A stretch of DNA of 64,000 bases from Rhodobacterales bacterium 52_120_T64 (GTDB lineage: Bacteria > Pseudomonadota > Alphaproteobacteria > Rhodobacterales > Rhodobacteraceae), in NCBI GenBank assembly GCA_002162875.1, contig MABA01000009.1:183552-247551 (forward strand), read 5' to 3'. The first letter of the stretch is position 1, and the number at the start of each line of letters is the position of its first letter. The notes beneath the pieces were generated by a model, which saw only the letters and a program-made list of their open reading frames with translations, had not been told where the DNA came from and searched no databases. Of the stretch, positions 57,601 to 63,983 are shown piece after piece. The translations under genes were made by a program, and so were the position numbers.

Positions 57601-58026
57601 ACCAGCCACTCAGAGCTTGCATTTGTGCCGCTCGGACGCATCACAGTCTGCGGTCTGGTCATCACCCGTCAAAGACCGGGCACAGCATCCGGCGTAGTTT
57701 TCCTGACGTTAGAGGATGAAACCGGTGTTTCCAACATCGTCGTTTGGCGCAAAACCTACAAAAAATTTCGCCGCGCGGTAATGGGGGGACGATTGCTCCG
57801 CGTGACAGGATATCTACAACGGGAGGGGATCGTCGTGCATCTGATTGCACAAGAGATAGAAGACCTCTCACACTGCCTAAGCGATCTTGGCCACCCCATG
57901 GACGACGCCATCGGCATTACGCTCGCACAGGCCGACGATGCCCCCCGCATTCCCAAACCGACTTCCAGCGCCCGTCACCCGCGTGAGCAAGCCAAAAAGC
58001 TCTTTCCAAGCCGCGATTTTCATTAG
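54637..58026 (+). CDS. dnaE2: Error-prone DNA polymerase DnaE2 (ImuC)
   Basis: 1129-residue family C polymerase for translesion synthesis. The PHP domain starts at YAELCVTSNFTFLTGASHPEELV. The core has GRGSAANSILCYLLGIT and the catalytic aspartates in PPDIDVDFEHERREEV near residue 435. FGEYGFPESHAAAFA and a C-terminal OB-fold (TVCGLVITRQRPGTASG) follow. There is no tau-binding C-terminal domain, as expected for DnaE2. The ATG overlaps the imuB stop, with AGGGGGA just upstream; the frame is open about 36 codons further 5' inside imuB. Confidence 0.95.
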   Translation: MTEINHDHRPKEALNRKVLQPKSTERGYAELCVTSNFTFLTGASHPEELVTRAAELGLEAIAITDRNSLAGVVRAYSALKELQREATEAIKIRSDQRIDSSSRQSIGSTKGVPRPEGSHLPKLIIGCRLVLRNSPVDWIALPQDRPAYARLSRLLTLGKRRADKGECHLDIQDMLAGCLGMVLIALPPSLIDKSQIEEQIQAAVRRYPGHVFLGANPQYDGSDQAHLERCARLAQKTAAPMVAVGDVLMHHGSRRQLADVLTCMREHTTIDQIGTRALANSERRLKQAADMKRMFRNHPAAIKRTLEIAARCSFSLSELSYEYPDEISDGESPQVRLARLASEGLKRRYPQGAPDKALAQVKKELALVKKLGFPAYFLTVHDIVQFARSKGILCQGRGSAANSILCYLLGITDVSPETISMVVERFISEHRGEPPDIDVDFEHERREEVIQHIYEKYTRERAGLCATVIHFRSRAAIREVGKVMGLSQDVTANLSGQIWGMSNGGADPERIRELGLDLNDQRLAQTIRLIGEIIGFPRHLSQHVGGFIITKGRLDEMCPIENAAMDDRTVIEWDKDDIDALGILKVDILSLGMLTCIRKSFDLITQHGGKAYSIATVPQADTPTYDMLCVADAVGVFQVESRAQMNFLPRMKPREFYDLVIEVAIVRPGPIQGGMVHPYINRRQGKETVTFPSAELEAVLGKTLGVPLFQEQAMQIAVVGAGFAPDEADRLRRSLATFRRMGTISTFRDRFINGMLERGYEQPFAERCFSQIEGFGEYGFPESHAAAFAMLAYISAWLKCHHPAAFACALLNSQPMGFYAPAQIVRDAREHQVELRPICVNNSMWDNTLERRADGTLALRLGFRQIKGFREEDAGWIVAARGNSYRDPESLWLRAGIGPAVLERLAEADAFADMGLGRRNALWLVKAIRGQIPLPLFHDPIEGEGIEEPNVTLPTMHLGEEVVEDYVAMRLSLRAHPMELLRPSIPNLTSHSELAFVPLGRITVCGLVITRQRPGTASGVVFLTLEDETGVSNIVVWRKTYKKFRRAVMGGRLLRVTGYLQREGIVVHLIAQEIEDLSHCLSDLGHPMDDAIGITLAQADDAPRIPKPTSSARHPREQAKKLFPSRDFH

Positions 58027-58162
58027 ATGGATTTTTTCAGTTAGAGCCAAAAGCTAGCGCTTGTTTCCCAACTTTGTAATTTGTGAAGCTTCTTCTAATC
58101 AACGTCAGGGCAGTATTTGCAAAACGCTATCGTCATCTTGGACCTGTCGCGGAATTGTGCCA

Positions 58163-58194
58163 CTCCTTTAACCGCGTATTATGCGCAAAAGGAG
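58163..58194 (+). promoter_or_regulatory. Hairpin masking the ribosome site of the IS3 orfA remnant
   Basis: Arms CTTCC-type: CTCCTTT (58163-58169) and AAAGGAG (58188-58194), with an inner GCG/CGC pairing (58174-58176 and 58184-58186). The right arm is the Shine-Dalgarno of the orfA remnant, so a transcript entering from outside would fold and hide it, as described for other insertion sequences. Confidence 0.5.
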
Positions 58195-58201
58195 AACGAC
58201 T

Positions 58202-58387
58202 ATGGGAACGAAACGCACAGCAGAATTTAGACATGAAGCGGTCAGGGTTGCACTGACGAGTGGACTCACACGAAAGCAAGTTGCGTCCGATTTTGGTATC
58301 GGGTTTTCGACACTGAGCAAGTGGATGCAGCAAGACGGGAAGAACCCCGTGTGGGGGCACCACTTCAACACCATTCCTAATGCTTAA
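58202..58387 (+). pseudogene. IS3-family transposase OrfA, truncated
   Basis: About 45 residues of an IS3-type OrfA helix-turn-helix protein remain: MGTKRTAEFRHEAVRVALTS, then LTRKQVASDFGIGFSTLSKW. After residue 46 the similarity to OrfA ends, and the frame runs into the 93-bp inverted repeat of the recombinase element before stopping at 58387. The leucine zipper and all of OrfB are missing on the right side. TGGACCTGTCGC near 58139 could be the left end of the old element. GGAG lies 7 bp before the ATG. Confidence 0.75.
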
Positions 58388-58451
58388 CGCCTTGTAATGC
58401 TTTATAATTATGTCGCGCATGATGGCCTAGCATGCGGATGGTAGTAGATTT
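58359..58451. repeat. Left arm of a 93-bp inverted repeat
   Basis: Matches the reverse complement of 59622-59714 at 92 of 93 positions (T at 58402 against G in the other arm's complement, approximate position). It contains the dyad CGCATG-N9-CATGCG (58416-58436). The recombinase start codon lies in this arm. Confidence 0.9.
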
Positions 58452-59622
58452 GGTAGAAGCTCAGGTTCCTTATTCTTTCAAAAAACGTGGATATTTCTAT
58501 TTCATTCGGCACGTCCCGTCTGATCTCGTTCATCATTATGCATCGAAGAAGATATCATATTCATTAAGGACCAAGTCACCAAGACTGGCCACAACGCGTT
58601 CGTTAATAGCGGCGGTACAGTTGGATGAGTATTGGGATAAACTCCGTGGTGGATCAGAGCAAATACCGCAGCAACATTTTGCTGCTACGGACCCTATTCA
58701 CAGTATTCGGGTTCGACGGAGCGCAGTTGATGTCGGGCCATTGATGTCCGACACGATCAAACTCTACCTTCGACGCAAAGGTAATAACCGACCGAAAACC
58801 TTTGAGACCTCACTGAACCGTGCTTGCAAGTATTTGTATGAAACATGTGGTGACAAACATCTTGGCGACTACATTAAGAAAGATGCCACCACATTCAGGG
58901 ACGCCCTGTTTGAGCGTGGCTTGAATGGGGGCAGTGTTGGTCGAATATTTGGCACAATAAAATCCATATTCACGTTTGCCATCAATGAAAGCGGCCTGAC
59001 CATTAACACCCCATTCATCAATGTGTATTTTGACAAGAAGGTTGGGGTTCAACTTCGTAAACCAATATCCATCGATGATATCAAAGTAATACAAAGAGCT
59101 TGTGTTGACCGAGATGATGAGATGCGGTGGCTGGTTGGTCTAGTTTCTGACACTGGTTTGCGTCTGGCTGAAGGTGCTGGCCTTCTTATCGATGATATCC
59201 ACCTCGATGTAGCAGGGTTGTCGTATATTGAGATCAAACCCCATCCTTGGCGGCGTCTCAAAACAGAAAGCTCTGCTCGGATCGTTCCGTTGGTTGGGGT
59301 ATCACTGTGGGCAGCACAGCGTATCATTGAAGAGAATGACAATGGTTTTGCCTTCCCACGCTACAACCAAGATGAAGCAACGAGCGCAAACTCGGCCAGT
59401 GCAGCTTTGAATAAATGGATTAAGGCAACAGCGTCGGATTCATGCACCATGCATAGTTTTCGACACTCCATGCGGGATCGTCCCCGGGCCGTTGAGTGCC
59501 CCACCGAATTGGTTGACCAGATTGGGGGTTGGAGCAAATCAGGTAATATCGGTCAGTCGTATGGCTCTGGGTATAGTTTAGAAATGATGCACAAGTGGTT
59601 GGCTAAGACGATAATCGAATGA
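58432..59622 (+). CDS. Tyrosine recombinase / phage-type integrase
   Basis: 396-residue site-specific recombinase. The N-terminal part (YSFKKRGYFYFIRHVPSDLV) is like DUF6538/arm-binding regions of alphaproteobacterial integrases, and a SAM-like core-binding domain covers about 100-200. Catalytic residues are visible: Arg in DTGLRLAEGAGL near 243, Lys in RRLKTESSARIVPL near 276, HSFRHSMRD (His and Arg) near 341, W in GGWSKSG in place of the second His, and the Tyr in GQSYGSGYS near 380. HSFRH is followed by DRPRAVECP, unlike the usual L-rich helix. The ATG at 58432 or 58438 lies inside the left repeat arm, and the stop overlaps the right arm by one base. No excisionase and no adjacent tRNA are seen. 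Confidence 0.9.
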   Translation: MRMVVDLVEAQVPYSFKKRGYFYFIRHVPSDLVHHYASKKISYSLRTKSPRLATTRSLIAAVQLDEYWDKLRGGSEQIPQQHFAATDPIHSIRVRRSAVDVGPLMSDTIKLYLRRKGNNRPKTFETSLNRACKYLYETCGDKHLGDYIKKDATTFRDALFERGLNGGSVGRIFGTIKSIFTFAINESGLTINTPFINVYFDKKVGVQLRKPISIDDIKVIQRACVDRDDEMRWLVGLVSDTGLRLAEGAGLLIDDIHLDVAGLSYIEIKPHPWRRLKTESSARIVPLVGVSLWAAQRIIEENDNGFAFPRYNQDEATSANSASAALNKWIKATASDSCTMHSFRHSMRDRPRAVECPTELVDQIGGWSKSGNIGQSYGSGYSLEMMHKWLAKTIIE

Positions 59623-59714
59623 AATCTACTACCATCCGCATGCTAGGCCATCATGCGCGACATAATTATCAAGCATTACAAGGCGTTAAGCATTAGGAAT
59701 GGTGTTGAAGTGGT
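59622..59714. repeat. Right arm of a 93-bp inverted repeat
   Basis: Reverse complement of the left arm with one mismatch. It begins at the last base of the recombinase stop codon and carries the same dyad (59637-59657). Confidence 0.9.
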
Positions 59715-59799
59715 TCCACACGTCCTAACACCGCCGCACAATGTCCTTGCGTTCATACAACCCTGCTGGACTGTTCTGATGGTGCTTCTTGAATGTTTC

Positions 59800-59824
59800 A
59801 AACACTCTGGTCACCGGAGTGTTT
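59800..59824. terminator. Hairpin AAACACTC / GAGTGTTT
   Basis: Perfect 8-bp arms with a 9-base interior that pairs further with one mismatch (TGGT / ACCG region). It lies 86 bp downstream of the right repeat arm. It could terminate recombinase transcription, although no U-run follows. Confidence 0.4.
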
Positions 59825-60259
59825 CATGATCGATCATTCGATATTTTCGATTGATATGGAAAATGTAGGATTAAAGGTGCATCGAGCTGATCTGGAAGTC
59901 ATATACGACCATTCTCAGACTTCGATGATTTAATGTTTGTCATTTACCTATGGCTTCGTATGGCGTGATCAGACCATCATACCCAATAGTAGTTCAGAGC
60001 ATCCTGACACTGCTGACTATGTCTGATGAGGCCGGATGAATGGGCTGCGTTGGCCGTGCGGAACTATTCAATTACCAACAACACAACAAATCTATCTGTA
60101 TAAAACCACTTATATATCTTTCTATTAGTTGTGACATGTCACGTTTTTATTGTCCCGCCTTTCCCCCCTATAGAGACTTAATCTTTATGTTTTCGTGACA
60201 TCCCTTCTCTTGGGGCGTAGCCCCTCCCACAAAAGAAAGAAAAAACGCAGGTAGTCGCA

Positions 60260-60330
60260 AGACAGCCAAGAACGGAGTGAATGGATGGCTAGACGTATCT
60301 GCTAGTCTGCCGTGCAAGCGGCGGCTGTCT
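60260..60330 (+). ncRNA. Possible structured RNA segment
   Basis: An outer stem AGACAGCC (60260-60267) / GGCTGTCT (60323-60330) encloses alternative inner stems GGCTAGAC / GTCTGCC (60287-60294, 60305-60311) and GCCG / CGGC. No promoter or family match is recognised, so this rests on pairing alone. Confidence 0.25.
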
Positions 60331-60907
60331 ACATGGTCAGCATATCAATCATTGACGCTTCGAAGGTTGAAGCAATTATATTGTAACCCACAGATTATGA
60401 TGGGTGATTATTGCTTGGGCATGTTTGGGTTGGATCAAGGTGACATTCATGCAGCCTCATCAGCATATGATCCGTATCTAGTCTGAAGTCTGAAGCCTGA
60501 AGCTGTAGGGAGTGGGATATGCCCTTCAGGCGGGATGTTGGATAGGGATGCGAGAAGGTTCAATGCTGATGATAGGGAGGATGGGTAGTGGCTGTCTTTA
60601 TCTATACCCAACAAGGTGTGTGTTTGCAGCACAGTCTTTCATGGTTGGGATGATGGGGTGGGGTGGTTGGTTGATGGTGTGGGGATGGGAATGGTGTTGG
60701 GGATTGAGTCTGCAAATGTCATTGGCGGATGAAAATTGGGATCGGCTATACGCTTTAGTGACAACGGAACGCGTGCGAAGACGCTTTCACACATGTCAAA
60801 ACGAAATGTTTAGGTTGGTATATCGCGAACGAAAATTGAAGAATGTTAATGAACGTGGGGAAATGTCTAGAAAGAAAAACCTTGAGTATAAGTGAAACAG
60901 AGTCCGA

Positions 60908-62488
60908 TTAACTAACTTTACGTTTATCGGCGAATTGGCCCCACCATGGAAGCAAGCTTCCAAGCGCAAATGGCAATGGTTTCCTCTCAATACAAGTCGG
61001 GTAGTTTTTTTCGAAAACGCCGGATAGATTCCAGCCAGCATTCTCCTCCTTACTCGCTTCAGAAATAGTATTTAGAAATGCGTCTTCGTCGGATTTCATG
61101 AGAACCTTTTCAAGATCACTCATTGGGCAAATTATCACCGCACGACGATCTTCTTTTAAAATATTCCGATCTTTTTTTCGGGCATACTCTGTCGCAGCTA
61201 CTAAAACTTCTTCTCTGAGTTCGTGATTAAGTTGAAGCCAACTATCTAAAGTTAGCACCACTCCACGCGCATCAGGTGATACGATTTCTGCCGAGATGAA
61301 TCCGCGCCGGACATGTGAAAAGTATCTCCACAGTTGATAGACACCTTTTACAATTTGGTCATAAGCAGCTTTTGCATCATTAACTGGGTCGTCTGAAAAT
61401 TGTGCCGCGAATGTTAGTTTTGTGGCCTTACACTCTACGACAATTTCAATGCGGCCCTTGTCTTTAACAAGCACATCAGGGGTTTCAACCAAGTTACCAT
61501 TACAGTGGTAGTTTTGACTTGCACTGAGTTCAAACCGAGGCATTAACCGAGGCATTAACCGAGCAATAAACTCCTTCGCATATATCTCGAAACGCTTGTT
61601 TGCATCATCGAGAATTTTTTGTCGCCCTCCCACTAGGTCATAATATAGACCATTGGTAATCCGAGCCAATATTAACGTTGGGAGCGGTGCTCTAAGCCGT
61701 GGCCTTTCTTTATCAAACGAAATAATCGGGAAGCGTCTCAGGTAACTCGGTTGATACGCGACAGGTAAGCGGCTGCCATGACTGGTATTGGCATCTCTCA
61801 CCATTGATACAATTTCATGTCGCGCCTGAAAAATTGGCGCACACAAAAGTTTGAGAGCCGCATCCTTTATTTCTTTTGTGATACCGAGAGGTTCGAGTAA
61901 TGATTTATCGTTAATAAATGACGCGTTCTGTAGGGACGCATAACATGCAAAACCTACCATTAAAAACTGACTGACGGTCAAACCATGTGTTTTTTCGAAA
62001 TATTCAGCGCACTCGCCTTGTCCATATATATAAACGTAACGATAGATATGCGCTGCGTTGGCGTATCCTCTTTGCCAAGGAAATTGTCTATGACCTATCC
62101 GATGTAGTTCTTGGAAAATGCTTATTCGCTTATCAAGCATACCAAACTCAGTGTCTTCCAAACTACGGATGCAATTAATTAAACTACTGCCAGTATCGAA
62201 CTTGGTACAGTTTGTAATTTTGTATTTGCCTTTTCGGACCCTATCTTTTGGGATAAGAAAAAGTTGGTTTGCTAGAGTTTCAAGTTCCCACTTATGAACC
62301 GCATACTTCGAGTCAAGTTTCGTTTCATCTGCACCAATGGGGTAAACAAGATGTTTAGAGGCCGCTTGTTTTCTATTTGACTGAAGGGCGTCAATTGCCC
62401 AAATCATTTGCAGGCATTCTTCGTCGTTTGCTCTTGATAGAGCTTTTCGGAGCCTAGCTCGATAACGATTGCGTTTTTCAGAACTCAT
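60908..62488 (-). CDS. Unknown protein with PD-(D/E)XK nuclease motif
   Basis: 526-residue protein that I do not recognise as a whole. Residues 335-378 show the nuclease pattern: ETPD (Asp338), then IEIVVECKATK (Glu352, Lys354), then a conserved-type Gln378 in DQIVKGVYQLWRYF. This is the order seen in restriction-endonuclease-like folds. The N-terminal 300 residues are mostly helical and carry no motif known to me. No signal peptide or membrane helix is seen. A 12-bp tandem duplication gives RLMPRLMPR at 310-318. The ATG at 62488 has no clear ribosome site. It is divergent from a SIR2-like gene in an IS- and integrase-marked island, so a defence role is inferred. Confidence 0.72.
   Translation of the reverse strand: MSSEKRNRYRARLRKALSRANDEECLQMIWAIDALQSNRKQAASKHLVYPIGADETKLDSKYAVHKWELETLANQLFLIPKDRVRKGKYKITNCTKFDTGSSLINCIRSLEDTEFGMLDKRISIFQELHRIGHRQFPWQRGYANAAHIYRYVYIYGQGECAEYFEKTHGLTVSQFLMVGFACYASLQNASFINDKSLLEPLGITKEIKDAALKLLCAPIFQARHEIVSMVRDANTSHGSRLPVAYQPSYLRRFPIISFDKERPRLRAPLPTLILARITNGLYYDLVGGRQKILDDANKRFEIYAKEFIARLMPRLMPRFELSASQNYHCNGNLVETPDVLVKDKGRIEIVVECKATKLTFAAQFSDDPVNDAKAAYDQIVKGVYQLWRYFSHVRRGFISAEIVSPDARGVVLTLDSWLQLNHELREEVLVAATEYARKKDRNILKEDRRAVIICPMSDLEKVLMKSDEDAFLNTISEASKEENAGWNLSGVFEKNYPTCIERKPLPFALGSLLPWWGQFADKRKVS
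61533..61563. repeat. 12-bp tandem duplication inside the nuclease-like gene
   Basis: AACCGAGGCATT occurs twice and then a partial third copy. The in-frame unit adds four residues (RLMP) without breaking the gene. Confidence 0.8.
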
Positions 62489-62580
62489 GGAAGTTTAGTA
62501 TTGCCAATACGTTGGTTGTTGTTGGCATTGATTTCTAAATCGCTGCACGTTCAACTTCCAAATTATATAGCATTATTATG

Positions 62581-62619
62581 TAGATATCTATGGATAGATT
62601 CTCAATCTGACATTATAAT
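62581..62619 (+). promoter_or_regulatory. Promoter of the SIR2-like gene with adjacent palindrome
   Basis: TGGATA (62591-62596) and TATAAT (62614-62619) are separated by 17 bp, a good sigma-70 layout with a consensus -10. A perfect palindrome TAGATATCTA (62581-62590) abuts the -35 and could be a regulator site. The transcript would start about 40 bp before the TTG start codon. Confidence 0.5.
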
Positions 62620-62667
62620 CAAACTCAAAATCGCCAACATAGGCAAACGTTAACTCGGAGATTAATA

Positions 62668-63738
62668 TTGGGTAACAACGACAGAAGAAATGCAATTATT
62701 GTTGGAGCCGGAGCGAGCAAGGAATTCAAGCTTCCCACTGGGGCCGAACTGAAAACCCAAATCGCAGAGATTGCCGATATTAGATTTGCTAGCGCAGGAA
62801 GTCGGCTTGAGAACGGTGACTATCGAATAGTTGATACAATGAGGGAGATTGTTCGAAGCCCAAACGGTCGCGGCGGCAACATAAATGATCTTCTCTACGG
62901 TGCTTGGAAGATTCGTGACAATATGCCGATTGCACCTTCTATCGACAACTTTCTCGACACACATCGAGAAGATGAAAATCTCGTTACTTTTGGGAAATTG
63001 GCAATTACCCACGCAATAATGAAAGCAGAGCAAAGCAGCACTCTATTTGTGAACGCAAACGGTCAAGACTCGTTTAATCTGGGTGCCGTCGCGGATACAT
63101 GGTTAGGAAGGTTTTTCGCAATCCTAGTAGCGCAGCGAGATTTCCAGAATTTTTTGGCAGCACTAGCTACAATTACCTTCGTATCGTTCAACTACGATAG
63201 ATGTATCCATCAATTTTTTTGCCATGCATCGAAGAGTTATTTTGGACTCTCAGATGATGGTGTTGCCGAAGTTCTCAGTGCATTAAATATAATCTATCCC
63301 TACGGCACCGTTGGCGAATTCTGTTGGTATAACAATGGTCAGTCAAACTTTGGCGATGAGGCTTTTGGCCAACCATTGATAGAACGCGCATCACAGCTTC
63401 GAACGTTTACAGAAGGCGCAAACACAAATCGCATCAAAGATATTCGCCGTGCAGTCAACGATTCTGAAGTGTTGATGTTCATGGGTTTCGGTTTCCTACC
63501 TCTTAACATGGAGTTACTCTTTGGAGATGAGGAGTTTGAAGCAGACACAGTTTTGGCAACTGGCAAAGGGCTTTCAAAAAACTCCATAGAGCAAATCAAA
63601 ATAGAACTGAAACAAATCTTTAAGTCAGAGATTGGATTATACTCCGAGGAGTTAGCGGATGAAAAAATTCAAGTATTGAATGGCACGTGTGCCGAGCTAA
63701 TATTTGAATTCCAACGATATTTATCATCACCGAATTAG
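62668..63738 (+). CDS. SIR2-like domain protein, putative defence NADase
   Basis: 356-residue protein. IIVGAGASKEFKLPTGAEL (about 9-27) is the NAD-binding GAGAS loop of SIR2-like proteins, FVSFNYDRCIHQF (N175-Y176-D177) matches the (T/F)NYD motif, IIYPYGTVG near 210 is the usual (H)PYG/HG region, and LMFMGFGFLPLNMELL near 275 is the conserved GF strand. The catalytic His expected before PYG is Tyr210. The start is a TTG at 62668 with GGAG 7 bp upstream. In phage-defence systems such domains deplete NAD+; that role here is inferred from the neighbourhood. Confidence 0.75.
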   Translation: MGNNDRRNAIIVGAGASKEFKLPTGAELKTQIAEIADIRFASAGSRLENGDYRIVDTMREIVRSPNGRGGNINDLLYGAWKIRDNMPIAPSIDNFLDTHREDENLVTFGKLAITHAIMKAEQSSTLFVNANGQDSFNLGAVADTWLGRFFAILVAQRDFQNFLAALATITFVSFNYDRCIHQFFCHASKSYFGLSDDGVAEVLSALNIIYPYGTVGEFCWYNNGQSNFGDEAFGQPLIERASQLRTFTEGANTNRIKDIRRAVNDSEVLMFMGFGFLPLNMELLFGDEEFEADTVLATGKGLSKNSIEQIKIELKQIFKSEIGLYSEELADEKIQVLNGTCAELIFEFQRYLSSPN

Positions 63739-63971
63739 CTGCCGGAAAAGTGAAACTTAACCCCACAATAATTCACGCTCAACCTGTACATGAAGATCGA
63801 TGCACACCACACCGATTGATCGGCCCACGAAAATACCCCGTTATTTCGTGCATAATGATGATGCACAGCACAAGGGTTGTTGTTAGTGTCTGACATCAGC
63901 GCCTATGGAACAGATTTACGTTATTGAATTAGGGAGGGTTTCTGTCTCATCGTAACCACAAAGGAGTGAAG
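63739..63971. other. Intergenic region and probable IS left end
   Basis: 233 bp. It holds a hairpin with arms CACGAAA (63826-63832) and TTTCGTG (63844-63850), a possible terminator for the SIR2-like gene. It also holds the upstream part of the IS element that starts before 63939. The exact IS end cannot be fixed without its right end. Confidence 0.5.
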
Positions 63972-63983
63972 ATGAGACAGAAA
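63939..63983 (+). promoter_or_regulatory. 13-bp stem covering the OrfA start codon
   Basis: TTTCTGTCTCATC (63939-63951) and GATGAGACAGAAA (63971-63983) are perfectly complementary. The ribosome site AAGGAG is in the 19-base loop, and the start codon lies in the right arm. Read-through RNA from outside would fold here and restrict transposase translation. Confidence 0.65.

Larger units (their letters stand above)
59715..60907. other. AT-rich accessory DNA without a convincing gene
   Basis: About 1.2 kb. Open frames at 60277-60486 and 60512-60895 look non-coding (low complexity, Trp/Met/Gly-rich from G-runs). Structured elements stand out: a hairpin at 59800-59824, the palindrome GTGACATGTCAC at 60131-60142, GGGGC-GTA-GCCCC at 60212-60224, a folded segment at 60260-60330, three heptamer repeats at 60481-60501, and a C-free G-rich tract at 60641-60709. 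Confidence 0.6.

Noticed and set aside
58027..58200. tRNA or att site for the recombinase element
   Set aside because: I looked for a tRNA 3' end or direct repeats flanking the element and saw none; the flanks are an IS remnant and the inverted arms.
60277..60486. 69-codon open frame
   Set aside because: No recognisable protein and no ribosome site; it overlaps the stem structures at 60260-60330.
60512..60895. 127-codon open frame
   Set aside because: The predicted protein is dominated by Gly, Trp and Met from the G-rich tract, has no ribosome site and resembles no family. It is best explained by base composition.
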